Assembly (NCBI RefSeq): GCF_014925405.1
Contig: NZ_AQHJ01000019.1
Location: 74,120-138,119, forward strand
Length of the DNA: 64,000 nt
From: Pseudoalteromonas ulvae UL12
GTDB lineage: Bacteria > Pseudomonadota > Gammaproteobacteria > Enterobacterales > Alteromonadaceae
Reading direction: 5' to 3'
How positions within the stretch are numbered: the first letter of the stretch is position 1; each line of letters opens with the position of its first letter. The notes beneath the pieces were generated by a model, which worked only from the letters and a program-made list of their open reading frames with translations, had not been told where the DNA came from and made no database searches. Of this stretch, positions 1 to 8,330 are shown piece by piece. A program made the translations under genes and the position numbers.

Positions 1-847
1 GTGAGGCGATATCTTCACAGTTGGCCGCTTCACTTTCTGGCATGTCAGAGACATCTTCCCAGTTACGATCTGCTGATTTTGCGTACGCAGAAGCAGGAGT
101 TGCATGGGTGATACGCGCAGTCGAAATAATACCTGTTGATTTACCCGCTAACTCAGCCAATTCTGCGGCACTCACAAGCTCTTGCCCTTTGGTGGATAAA
201 CAACTTCCACGCTCAGCGCCTTCAGCCACCCCGACAACACCGATATCGGTTTTCACACCCGCAATCATTGCCGTCATGGTTCCTGCAGAATCTGGTGTTT
301 GCGCGTCAACATTATAGGTTTTAGAAAAACCAGAAAACGGCATAGTATCGAAACTCAGTGAGTGCTCTTCGCCTAATTTACCTTTGCTTTGCCCCTCTAA
401 AATACGCGCTGCAGTGACTGTGGAAATACCCATGCCGTCGCCCACAAATAAAATCACGTTTTTAGCTTTACCTGACTCTTTAGCTATTTTTGCAGCTAAC
501 GATTTGGCCGCTGCAACTTGATTTTCACCTTCAGTGAACCACGTATTGTTGGCAGTCACAGCCACATCGTTCGAGCTTAAACTTGTGATAGTCGGTGCAC
601 AAACATGCTCAGTGCTGCTCACTTCATCAGTGCTTAGCGCGCCATTACTATCAGCATCAAGTCCTGAATCAATTTTCACGCCGCCATTACGACAGACCGT
701 ATCACCAACAGCTAACTGCGTTTGCAATACTAAGCTCGACAATCCATTTGCGCCATCGATGCCGTTTTGGCCATTATTACCATCATCACCAGAACAACCA
801 GAAAGTGCCGCTGTCACTGCGACGAAAAGAAGTGTTAATTTTTTCAT
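1..847 (-). CDS. Alkaline phosphatase, lipoprotein form (3' end outside window)
   Basis: Partial gene: it starts at the ATG at 847 and runs off the left edge, leaving about 282 codons. The N-terminus is a lipoprotein signal ending in the lipobox LSGC. A short collagen-like Gly-X-Y stretch (GDDGNNGQNGIDG) follows, then a Cys-flanked segment with an Asp-rich loop (LDADSNGALSTDE), resembling the small accessory domain often seen at the N-terminus of marine gammaproteobacterial lipoproteins. The catalytic part begins with the metal-binding VGDGMG, and the nucleophile motif PDSAGT is present. It is clearly paralogous to the gene just upstream and starts 11 bp after that gene's stop, so the two are probably cotranscribed. 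It likely releases phosphate from organic monoesters while anchored to the outer membrane. The C-terminal metal ligands lie outside the window. Confidence 0.88.
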   Translation of the reverse strand, partial: MKKLTLLFVAVTAALSGCSGDDGNNGQNGIDGANGLSSLVLQTQLAVGDTVCRNGGVKIDSGLDADSNGALSTDEVSSTEHVCAPTITSLSSNDVAVTANNTWFTEGENQVAAAKSLAAKIAKESGKAKNVILFVGDGMGISTVTAARILEGQSKGKLGEEHSLSFDTMPFSGFSKTYNVDAQTPDSAGTMTAMIAGVKTDIGVVGVAEGAERGSCLSTKGQELVSAAELAELAGKSTGIISTARITHATPASAYAKSADRNWEDVSDMPESEAANCEDIAS

Positions 848-858
848 TGTGATACCTA

Positions 859-2445
859 CTATTGTTCGATTAAGCCAAGCGACTGATTAATAAGATGGAA
901 AATGACACTTTGTTCGATAATCCCTTGTGCAAACTGAGCGCCAGGCCCTTGTGCATGCAATGAAATATCTTCGCCTGCGTGCGTTTCTGAACTAAGGGGA
1001 ACCAATGCTTCTTGGTGAAAGCCTGATGTCGTTGTATCCACGCTGGTTAAATCTTGGCGACCAGTGGTCACCGCCGGCTTGTTATAAGATGCATCGGCAT
1101 CGGTTTCATTGCCTAAGTCTCGAAACCCTAAGCCATTGCTATAACCTAATGTGGTGTAAGGCATGCCATCTTGTGCCAGTGTCGGCTCTGTGCGACCCAC
1201 ACTGACCACTTTGCCTAAAATCGGATTTCCGCGTTTTGGATAGCCAGCAATAGTAAATACATGACTGTGATCGGCAGTCACTAAGATAAGCGTTTCTTCA
1301 GGATTGGTTGCATCGACTGCTGCTTGCACCGCTTTACTCAATTCAATTGCATCGGTGAGCGCGTTGTAAGCACTGCCTGCATGATGGCCATGATCAATTC
1401 GCCCTGATTCAACGGTCAAAAAGAACCCTTTATCTGAGTTATCTAAAATGTCGATGGCTTTTGTTGTCATTTGCGTTAGCGAAGGTTCGCCTGCAATGTC
1501 ATTGCCACGATCCGCCTCATATTGCATATGCGACTCATTGAACAAAGCAAACACATGGGACGCTGTATCTGGATTAATAGCATCAAAGCCTGTTTGATCC
1601 ATCACATATTGGCCTGTTGGGTACTGCGCTTGCCACTCTGCCGTTAAATCACGACCATCAGTACGATCGCCTTCTACAGCACTCCTTGCATCAGCGGAGT
1701 TAAATGACGCATCTTTTGGTAAAAAGTGACGACGGCCTCCACCCATAACCACTTCAAGGCCATCGACATCGACACCTAAGTAACGCGCTTCAAGATTCTT
1801 TTCGAAATTCACTAACTGTGACGCAATATCTTCACAACCTGCTGTGACGGCGGCCTCTGGCATATCCGACACATCTTCCCAATTACGATCAGCTGATTTT
1901 GCATAAGTTGCAGCGGGTGTCGCATGGGTAATACGGGCGGTGGAAATCACGCCGGTTGCCAATCCTTTGATTTCTGCCAATTCAATAGCAGTCACCAGCT
2001 CGTTGCCCGCAACAGTGCTGCAATTACCGCGTTCAATATCTGCATCCACACCAATAACGCCTGCATCTGTCTTTACACCGGAGATCATAGCGGTCATCGT
2101 TCCCGCTGAGTCTGGGGTTTGTGCATCGACATTATACGTTTTGACTTGCGCAGAATAAGGGAATTGCTCAAAGCTCAACAGGCCCTCTTCGCCAGATTGC
2201 CCTTTGTTTTGACCATCTAAAATGCGTGCAGCGGTTAGAGTTGAGACCCCCATCCCATCACCAACAAACAAAATGACATTTTTTGCTTTTGCCATTTTTA
2301 ACATCGTTTGTTTATCAACGATTTTATCTTGCGCAGCACTGTACCAAAGTGAGTTTTTTTGAATATCTGGTAACACACTGGCCATTGCACTACCTGAAGC
2401 CATCGAAAGCGCAGCAATAGCCAGCGCAAGCTTGTTAAATTTCAT
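859..2445 (-). CDS. phoA: Alkaline phosphatase, secreted
   Basis: A 528-residue PhoA-superfamily phosphomonoesterase that hydrolyses phosphate esters in the periplasm or outside the cell. It has a Sec signal peptide with likely cleavage after ASGSAMA near residue 22. Metal-ligand Asp lies in VGDGMG (about residue 63) and the nucleophile Ser in PDSAGT (about residue 113). Further metal ligands lie in ESGRIDHGHH and TADHSH, so all the catalytic elements are visible. It is the first gene of a two-gene phosphatase operon and is preceded by an 11-bp phased Pho-box-like array, so phosphate-starvation control is likely. It is longer than E. coli PhoA and closer in layout to the marine and Vibrio-type enzymes. 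Confidence 0.92.
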   Translation of the reverse strand: MKFNKLALAIAALSMASGSAMASVLPDIQKNSLWYSAAQDKIVDKQTMLKMAKAKNVILFVGDGMGVSTLTAARILDGQNKGQSGEEGLLSFEQFPYSAQVKTYNVDAQTPDSAGTMTAMISGVKTDAGVIGVDADIERGNCSTVAGNELVTAIELAEIKGLATGVISTARITHATPAATYAKSADRNWEDVSDMPEAAVTAGCEDIASQLVNFEKNLEARYLGVDVDGLEVVMGGGRRHFLPKDASFNSADARSAVEGDRTDGRDLTAEWQAQYPTGQYVMDQTGFDAINPDTASHVFALFNESHMQYEADRGNDIAGEPSLTQMTTKAIDILDNSDKGFFLTVESGRIDHGHHAGSAYNALTDAIELSKAVQAAVDATNPEETLILVTADHSHVFTIAGYPKRGNPILGKVVSVGRTEPTLAQDGMPYTTLGYSNGLGFRDLGNETDADASYNKPAVTTGRQDLTSVDTTTSGFHQEALVPLSSETHAGEDISLHAQGPGAQFAQGIIEQSVIFHLINQSLGLIEQ

Positions 2446-2532
2446 GTTGTTTCCCGTGTTTTTAGAATGTGCGAATGAATCTGTAAGCGTGATTACTGTA
2501 GTGGGTGAGTGTTGCTGTTTAATAAAATTTAA

Positions 2533-2572
2533 ATGACTGAGCTGTGACTCTAAAGCGGCTTTTTTATGACAA
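2533..2572 (-). promoter_or_regulatory. Pho-box-like array upstream of the alkaline phosphatase operon
   Basis: On the minus strand four 7-bp units repeat every 11 bp: TTGTCAT, AAGCCGC, GAGTCAC and CAGTCAT, with 4-bp mostly A/T-rich spacers. Units 1, 3 and 4 share the GTCA core and unit 2 is degenerate. This is the known geometry of PhoB boxes (CTGTCAT-type heptamers on an 11-bp period). A TATTAA that could serve as -10 follows 8 bp after the last unit. The position, about 90 bp before the start codon of a phosphatase gene, fits PhoB activation. Confidence 0.6.
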
Positions 2573-2641
2573 TCATCAATAATCAGTAATTATTTTTTGT
2601 GCAATGATTACATCTTCCTTTAAGTGCGGTATAAGTGCGCT

Positions 2642-3502
2642 ATGAAAACACCAAAACAAATTTTACCGTTAATCGAAGACGGTTTGGTTGATGAAGTCAT
2701 TAGCCAGTTAATGAGCGGCAAAGAAGCCAGTGTGTACGTAGTCAGATGCGGAGCGGATATCCGCTGCGCGAAGGTTTACAAAGATGCCGCTCAGCGCAGC
2801 TTTAAACAAGCGGTGCAATATCAAGAAGGCCGAAAAGTACGCAATAGCCGCCGCGCTAGAGCAATGGAAAAAGGCTCTAAATTTGGCCGCTCAGAACAAG
2901 AAAGTGCATGGCAACATGCTGAAGTCGATGCCCTTTTTACACTCGCAAAAGCAGGAGTGCGCGTACCGCAACCTTATGGTTGCTACGATGGGGTGCTGCT
3001 TATGGATTTAATTACCGATGAAGACGGAGATGTTGCTCCGCGCCTCAACGATGTCAGCATGACCGCCGAGCAAGCGATTGAAGATCATGCCATCATGATC
3101 CATTACATCCGATTAATGTTATGTGCAGGCATAGTACATGGTGATTTATCTGAATTTAATGTGCTCGTCGATGAAGAGGGCCCAATCGTAATCGATTTGC
3201 CTCAAGCCGTTAATGCTGCTGCCAATAATAATGCTGAACGTATGTTCTTACGTGATGTCCACAACATGCGTCATTATTACGGCCAGTATGCCCCTGAGCT
3301 ACTTGAGACACAATTTGGTGAAGAAATGTGGGCCTTATATGAAACCGGTGATTTAAGCCCTGAAACAGAGCTTTTTGGCATAATAGAACAAGACAATCAC
3401 AGTGCAGATGTCGACTCAGTGCTCGATGAAATTAAAGCCGCCTTTGAGCTAATGCAAGAAAACCAAGCACGACTTGAAGCTGCAGATCAACCAGGCGAAT
3501 AA
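2642..3502 (+). CDS. RIO1-like serine protein kinase
   Basis: A 286-residue cytoplasmic protein of the bacterial RIO1-like kinase family (Pseudomonas PA4780 type). Family features seen are the N-terminal MSGKEASVYVVRCG nucleotide-binding loop, a Lys in RCAKVYK, the catalytic loop HGDLSEFN and the metal-binding IDLPQAV. A GTG 18 bp upstream also opens the frame. The ATG at 2642 gives the usual family N-terminus (MKTPKQILPLIEDGL), so I chose it. The gene is monocistronic, divergent from the phosphatase operon, and ends at a hairpin terminator. The substrate is unknown. Confidence 0.88.
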   Translation: MKTPKQILPLIEDGLVDEVISQLMSGKEASVYVVRCGADIRCAKVYKDAAQRSFKQAVQYQEGRKVRNSRRARAMEKGSKFGRSEQESAWQHAEVDALFTLAKAGVRVPQPYGCYDGVLLMDLITDEDGDVAPRLNDVSMTAEQAIEDHAIMIHYIRLMLCAGIVHGDLSEFNVLVDEEGPIVIDLPQAVNAAANNNAERMFLRDVHNMRHYYGQYAPELLETQFGEEMWALYETGDLSPETELFGIIEQDNHSADVDSVLDEIKAAFELMQENQARLEAADQPGE

Positions 3503-3511
3503 TCACAACAT

Positions 3512-3539
3512 AAAAAAGCCCATATTCAAATGGGCTTTT
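3512..3539. terminator. Bidirectional intrinsic terminator
   Basis: A 10-bp stem AAAAGCCCAT (3514-3523) pairs with ATGGGCTTTT (3530-3539) around a 6-nt loop. A-rich and T-rich flanks let it end the kinase gene on plus and the CBS gene on minus. Confidence 0.85.
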
Positions 3540-3559
3540 CTCACCTGTCAAATTAGGTA

Positions 3560-4135
3560 TTAATGCGGATGGTCCACCGACAACATCACTTCGTGAAAAC
3601 CATTGGCAATGGGTGTAATGTGCAATGGAATATTCAACCGACGTGAAATTTCTCTGGCTGAAATTAAACCACACACTTGATTATCCGATGATAATACCAT
3701 CAAAAACATAACCCCTTGCTTTTGCATGGTGTGTAACGTATCTCCTATGGTTGCCGTTTCCAAGTAGCGCAAACTGACTCCTTGCGCTTTTTTGATCGGA
3801 GTCATCATATCTTCAATCGTGAGATCTTTACGGGTTAACCCTAATTGCGTTGCCAAACTGAGCACTTTAGCAGACTGCAAATCTGCCGCTGTAATCACAC
3901 CAGTAAAATGCCCATGTTCATCAAGCACCAAAATAAATGACGTTGCAGCATCACGCAGCGCTGCCAACGCTTCATCAATACTGGTTGTGCCCAATAATCG
4001 TAACGGATTATAACTAGCAAAATCAGTCACAATTGTTTTAACAGGATCGCTTAGTGTCAGTACAGCTTGCTCGGTAGGTTGAGGAAGCCCGCAATTATCT
4101 AGAGTTTTTGTATTAAGCGCTTTAAATGTATTCAT
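3560..4135 (-). CDS. CBS-domain protein
   Basis: A protein of about 191 residues with two tandem CBS motifs, roughly residues 45-100 and 110-170. Typical hydrophobic beta-strand signatures are FILVLDEHGHFTGVITAADL and MFLMVLSSDNQVCGLIS. CBS pairs usually bind adenine nucleotides and regulate a partner. Here no catalytic domain is attached, so it is a stand-alone sensor of unknown role. I chose the ATG at 4135 because GGTGA lies 5 bp before it. The ATG at 4147 in the same frame lacks a ribosome-binding site. It lies 36 bp downstream of the small hydrophobic gene and could be cotranscribed with it. Confidence 0.8.
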   Translation of the reverse strand: MNTFKALNTKTLDNCGLPQPTEQAVLTLSDPVKTIVTDFASYNPLRLLGTTSIDEALAALRDAATSFILVLDEHGHFTGVITAADLQSAKVLSLATQLGLTRKDLTIEDMMTPIKKAQGVSLRYLETATIGDTLHTMQKQGVMFLMVLSSDNQVCGLISAREISRRLNIPLHITPIANGFHEVMLSVDHPH

Positions 4136-4171
4136 ATTGATCACCATAAAATTTATTAATATTGAATTGTT

Positions 4172-4489
4172 TTAACTAATAAATTCAGAAGGTGGTGCAC
4201 GACCTACGGCAACGCTATATCGCTTTGGAAAAACAAAAAATGACAATAACTCACTGGAAGGTTCGCAGCAAAGACCATTACTAGGAGTCAGTAAAAATTG
4301 ATGAGCAGCATCGTCGTCACTTTCAAATTGAGGATCCTCAGCGAGAGCATCATCAACATTGCTAACCAACTCGACAGAATGACTATGCAAGGAAATATCA
4401 GTGTGACTAAACCATGATGTAAAACACATAAAAACGACTGCGCAGATAAGCGAAATCCCGTGTTTTATTATTGATACATGATGTGCCAT
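4172..4489 (-). CDS. Small membrane-anchored or secreted protein, unknown
   Basis: A 105-residue protein I do not recognise. Residues about 10-27 form one hydrophobic segment (ISLICAVVFMCFTSWF) that could be a signal anchor. An acidic stretch follows (DDALAEDPQFESDDDAA), then a Cys pair (CCEPSS). A good ribosome-binding site (GAGG, 7 bp before ATG) supports it as a real gene. It precedes the CBS gene in the same direction. Confidence 0.55.
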   Translation of the reverse strand: MAHHVSIIKHGISLICAVVFMCFTSWFSHTDISLHSHSVELVSNVDDALAEDPQFESDDDAAHQFLLTPSNGLCCEPSSELLSFFVFPKRYSVAVGRAPPSEFIS

Positions 4490-4677
4490 GACATTACCTC
4501 ATACTACAGCCATACTTAACAAATAAAGCATTTTTGCGATATTTACAACTTATAAAATAGTTTCATCGTGTCTATTTTTTAGTAGGATAAAAACCAGCCT
4601 TTGTTGCAAAAAGCACATTTACTGCATAACGTTTACATTCATCCCCGTATTGCACACAAGAAGCGGTGTTTATTTGT

Positions 4678-5466
4678 ATGCTAAAAATGGTCAAACAACT
4701 GAAGATTTTAATTGTTTTTTTCACACTGACGCTGTGCTTCAATGCTTTTGCCGAAAAAATAAAAGTCGTTGCTGAACACTTGCCGCCTTATCAGATAGCA
4801 AACAGTACACGTCTAGATGGGTTTGCCATTGATGTCACGCAAGCCTTATTCTCCACGCAACCTCAACAACCTGATATTGAAATCATGCCTTGGGCAAGAG
4901 CGTACTTAACTGCGCTGCACAATAAAAACACCCTTATTTTGTCGATTGCACGCATGCAATCTCGCGAAACGTTATTTCACTGGATTGGCACACTTAATAC
5001 TGAAACATTGTATGTGTGGTCTTTGGCCAGCAATACAGAGCTCACGCCTTACAGTCTCATGCAGCTTAAAACAGCCCATATCGCTGTCTCACAAAACTCA
5101 TACGTCGATCAATTTTTAACACAGCAGTTATTCACTAATCTCGAACGATTAGCTACACCAGAGCAATACATTGGTATGCTGTTTAAATCTAGGGTCGATT
5201 ATATAATCAGTACCGAAGCAACGCTGAAAAAACAACTCGAACAACTCAATCTCGACTTTAAACAGCTAAAAAAAGTACTCGCCCTGACTGAATTACAAGA
5301 AAACCTCAGCATTGCTATCAATTTAAACAGCAACCCCGAACTTATCAGACAATTTCAAACAGAGTTTAAGCAGTTAGAAGAAAATGGCGTATTGCAACAA
5401 TTAAGGCACAAGTGGCAAATTGATGTGGATATGAGTAAAAAAGAAACAAGCCTAAATATCATGTGA
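4678..5466 (+). CDS. Periplasmic solute-binding protein (PBPb type)
   Basis: About 262 residues with a Sec signal peptide (hydrophobic core ILIVFFTLTLCF, cleavage after AFA). The mature part starts with KIKVVAEHLPPYQ and GFAIDVTQAL, typical of the family-3 amino-acid-binding fold. It has no linked ABC permease or ATPase, so it belongs to the many orphan PBPb proteins of Alteromonadales, which may bind a ligand for sensing rather than uptake. In-frame GTG (4666) and ATG (4687) are alternative starts. A strong hairpin follows the stop. Confidence 0.72.
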   Translation: MLKMVKQLKILIVFFTLTLCFNAFAEKIKVVAEHLPPYQIANSTRLDGFAIDVTQALFSTQPQQPDIEIMPWARAYLTALHNKNTLILSIARMQSRETLFHWIGTLNTETLYVWSLASNTELTPYSLMQLKTAHIAVSQNSYVDQFLTQQLFTNLERLATPEQYIGMLFKSRVDYIISTEATLKKQLEQLNLDFKQLKKVLALTELQENLSIAINLNSNPELIRQFQTEFKQLEENGVLQQLRHKWQIDVDMSKKETSLNIM

Positions 5467-5470
5467 AATT

Positions 5471-5508
5471 TGAATGATGTCCTTACTATCGAGCAAGGAC
5501 ATCATTCA
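5471..5508. terminator. Terminator hairpin between convergent genes
   Basis: A 14-bp perfect inverted repeat, TGAATGATGTCCTT (5471-5484) with AAGGACATCATTCA (5495-5508), has a 10-nt loop. It sits between the convergent genes ending at 5466 and 5521. The U tract is weak, so it may also act as an mRNA 3' end stabiliser. Confidence 0.7.
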
Positions 5509-5520
5509 TTTATTACTGTA

Positions 5521-5766
5521 TTACCAACCAAAGCCTCTACAAGGCTCTGCACCGACTAATCTTTTATAAGGTGTTGTCTGACCTGTAGTATAAATTCGAC
5601 CGTCACAGTTTTGAATTGACTCACCAACAACCGTGCTGTAGGTTGAATCTGCGTAGTACACATATTCAATAATTCTTGCATTTGAGCCTGCAATCGCGAA
5701 AGAGCCACCCAATAAAGCCAAAGCAGAGCCAGCAACAACTAATGATTTTTTCATTTTGTTTTTCAT
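5521..5766 (-). CDS. Small secreted Cys-containing protein (DUF6289-like)
   Basis: An 81-residue precursor with a clear signal peptide (KKSLVVAGSALALLGGSFAIA, cleaved near residue 27). The mature peptide is about 54 residues, Tyr-rich with two Cys, and ends in PCRGFGW. The pattern (YYADSTYSTVVGE, C-D-G, TTGQTTPY) resembles small DUF6289-type proteins; that assignment is from memory and tentative. AGGA lies 9 bp before the ATG at 5766, which decides the start over the Met at residue 5. The gene lies downstream of the three-adaptor ABC exporter in the same orientation, but 133 bp separate them. Confidence 0.6.
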   Translation of the reverse strand: MKNKMKKSLVVAGSALALLGGSFAIAGSNARIIEYVYYADSTYSTVVGESIQNCDGRIYTTGQTTPYKRLVGAEPCRGFGW

Positions 5767-5899
5767 AGTATTTTTCCTGTTGTTATCGTTTTATTGTAAA
5801 CAACACGTACCTTAATTAAAAACAATATAGCTGTAAACAAAAAAATTCCTTTTCCTTAATCTCGAAAATTCAAATAATTTCATTAGCTATCCTAACAAG

Positions 5900-7135
5900 C
5901 TAATCACTTTGCAGTGCTGTGATCGGGTCCAATTGTGAAGCTTTTATCGCGGGATACACCCCAAATATCAAACCAATCGATGCACAAATACTAAATGATA
6001 ATAAAATCGCACTGATTGACCATGAAACAGCCCATTGTGAATACAATGAAATGGCTTCAGAGAGCAAGATACCAAAGACTACGCCAAGCAAGCCCCCCAA
6101 AATTGAAATCGTAAAACTTTCAGCAATAAACTGAATACGAATGTCTTTTTCCGTGGCACCAATGGCGCGCAATAAGCCTATTTCTTTTGTCCGCTCCAAG
6201 ACGGTGGCAAGCATAATATTCATAATGCCAATGCCGCCCACCAATAAAGAAATACCCGCAACACACGACATGACAATATTAAAAATCTGCTGAGTTTGTT
6301 TTTGTTGTGCTAATAAAGCTGCAGGAATAACCAGTTCATAATCTTCTACATCATTATGACGACGCTTAAACAATTGCTCGATAGCCTGCGCAGCGACCAC
6401 AGAATCAATCGACTGATCTAAGCCCAATGTCAGGCTACTTATTTCACTGGCGAGTTCGATATCAGCAAAACGATGAATGGCCGTTTTTAAAGGAATAAAG
6501 ACTTGATCTTGCTCGGTACCCAGTTTAACTCCTTGAAACTCATTTTTACCAAGATAAGGGTCAGCCAACACACCAATCACTTCAAACCATAAGTGATTAA
6601 TTTTAACCGTTTGACCTAGCGCATCGTGTGCAGGAAACAGACTTTTCGCAGTATTAGCCCCCAATAACACCACTTGTTTAAAGCGCTGATCATCTGCTGA
6701 GCTAATTAAACGCCCTTGCGCGAGTTTGAAATGTGCCAACTCAAAATAATTGGCACTGACACCAACCGCTTGCCCCTCGCTTTTGCCATGCTCACTAAAA
6801 ATATGATAAGTATCTATCTCTTTTTTGGCGCTAAAGTCGTTCACAAAAGGTAATGAAGCAACACTGATTTCTCCATCTCGAATAGATAACCCTGCCGAAT
6901 GTTTACGCTGCTCTGCTAGCTCCTTTTTATCAAACTCTTTGGCGTTAATAATGACGTTATACAACCCCATCGAATCAATCATTTTCAGTGCTTCTTGCTC
7001 CGCTCCTTTACCAATATTAAGCATGGCAATGACCGCGCCGACGCCAAAAATCATCCCCAACAAAGTCAAAAAAGTGCGTAGCTTGTGCTGCGCGAGTTCT
7101 GCTGCAGTATCGTAAAATAAGGTAATATACTTCAT
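5900..7135 (-). CDS. MacB-like ABC transporter permease
   Basis: About 411 residues. An N-terminal membrane segment (FLTLLGMIFGVGAVIAMLNIG) is followed by a large periplasmic MacB core domain. The C-terminal FtsX-type block of three membrane segments includes the characteristic IGIMNIMLATVLERTKEIGLLRAIGA. It is the last gene of the exporter operon. The chosen ATG at 7135 lies 4 bp after the stop of the adaptor gene with GGAGG upstream. A further upstream start (7159) would overlap that gene. It is expected to work with the ATPase at 10274-10954 in mechanotransmission-type export of a peptide, lipid or drug across the envelope. Confidence 0.87.
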   Translation of the reverse strand: MKYITLFYDTAAELAQHKLRTFLTLLGMIFGVGAVIAMLNIGKGAEQEALKMIDSMGLYNVIINAKEFDKKELAEQRKHSAGLSIRDGEISVASLPFVNDFSAKKEIDTYHIFSEHGKSEGQAVGVSANYFELAHFKLAQGRLISSADDQRFKQVVLLGANTAKSLFPAHDALGQTVKINHLWFEVIGVLADPYLGKNEFQGVKLGTEQDQVFIPLKTAIHRFADIELASEISSLTLGLDQSIDSVVAAQAIEQLFKRRHNDVEDYELVIPAALLAQQKQTQQIFNIVMSCVAGISLLVGGIGIMNIMLATVLERTKEIGLLRAIGATEKDIRIQFIAESFTISILGGLLGVVFGILLSEAISLYSQWAVSWSISAILLSFSICASIGLIFGVYPAIKASQLDPITALQSD

Positions 7136-7139
7136 CAGG

Positions 7140-8330
7140 TTAACCCTCCACTCGCGCAATCAATGACACCACTTGATCGCTATCAATACCGCTGATCACT
7201 TCGACTAAACTAGCACTGCGCTGGCCTATCTCGACTTGCTGTTTTATATATTTCCCTTGCTGATAAAGGAAAACAAAATCAGCATTTTCTTCTTTAAAAA
7301 CCGCATGACTTGGCACTGTGATAGCCTGTGACACTTGCGCAACTAAAATAGAGGCTGTCAGTTTTAAGCCCGGAAAAAATCCAGCTTGGGTGGCATCTAA
7401 AGCCGCTTTCACTTGGTAAAATTTTTGTGGATCGCCTCGTTTTATACTCTGTGGGAACGGACTCACTTCACTGATCGTCGCCGTAAATGTGTGCTGAGCC
7501 TGCGCATTCAGTGTAAAACTCACTGTCTGCCCAACCGCTAAATCAAACGCCTCGCGTTCAGCCACAAACAGTTTGAGCGCCATCACACTGGTATCGGGTA
7601 ATTCTGCTATCTTCTGCCCTGGCCACAATGTTTGCCCTTCTTTAGGTTTTTCACCGCGCCAATTAGCCTCATACGTCAATAACCCATCATGGGGCGCGAC
7701 CACTTCAAGGGATGAAAGATTGCTATCAATCATGCTCATACGCTGCTTAAACTGCGATTCTTTCATCGCAATCAAAGCCATCTCTCCCGCAGAGCTGTGT
7801 GAAAACCGTTGATCATTCCACGCTAAGAATTGCTCTTTTGCCTGCAAAAATTCGGTATTTTGTGCAGCATCAATAATATCGAGCTTCGAACGAATGCGAA
7901 TATCGTCAATATTGTAATCTTGCGAAAACTGCTTTTCATGACCAACCGCTGCTAAATCGAACTGTAAAATCGCCTTTTCGCTATCCAGTTGTGCTTTTTT
8001 ACCTTGGCTTTCTTCACTGGTTAGCGCCAAATCACTGCTCAACTGTGAACGCTCGTCTTGCAAGCGCTCCCCTTCAAAGCGTGCAACTACTTCGCCTTTT
8101 TTCACCACCGAATACTCTGGCGCGAGCCACGCTAATGTTTGCGGCCCTCGAGAGCCTACTGGCGAATTCACTGGGGTCGCTGTTACTGCTTCTAAATATC
8201 CTTTTGCAGGCACCATGGTTTTGAAATCTTGCTTGACTACCCGGTAATGCAAAGGATCCATGGCGACATCATCTTGACTACAGCCAACCATGCAAACACT
8301 CAATAATAAACACGGAATCAACTTGCTCAT
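7140..8330 (-). CDS. HlyD/MacA-type periplasmic adaptor lipoprotein (adaptor 3)
   Basis: A 396-residue membrane-fusion protein with a lipoprotein signal (lipobox VGC near residue 17). It has biotinyl-lipoyl-like halves around a helical hairpin (residues about 95-200) and a C-terminal beta-barrel region (VSFTLNAQAQHTFTATISEVSPFP). It overlaps the upstream adaptor gene by 4 bp (ATGA), so translation is coupled. It is the third adaptor in the same operon, and its role relative to the others cannot be told from sequence. Confidence 0.84.
   Translation of the reverse strand: MSKLIPCLLLSVCMVGCSQDDVAMDPLHYRVVKQDFKTMVPAKGYLEAVTATPVNSPVGSRGPQTLAWLAPEYSVVKKGEVVARFEGERLQDERSQLSSDLALTSEESQGKKAQLDSEKAILQFDLAAVGHEKQFSQDYNIDDIRIRSKLDIIDAAQNTEFLQAKEQFLAWNDQRFSHSSAGEMALIAMKESQFKQRMSMIDSNLSSLEVVAPHDGLLTYEANWRGEKPKEGQTLWPGQKIAELPDTSVMALKLFVAEREAFDLAVGQTVSFTLNAQAQHTFTATISEVSPFPQSIKRGDPQKFYQVKAALDATQAGFFPGLKLTASILVAQVSQAITVPSHAVFKEENADFVFLYQQGKYIKQQVEIGQRSASLVEVISGIDSDQVVSLIARVEG

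Noticed and set aside
21..852. Plus-strand ORFs of 60-118 residues
   Set aside because: They lie antisense to the phosphatase coding sequence, have no ribosome-binding support and no protein-like composition.
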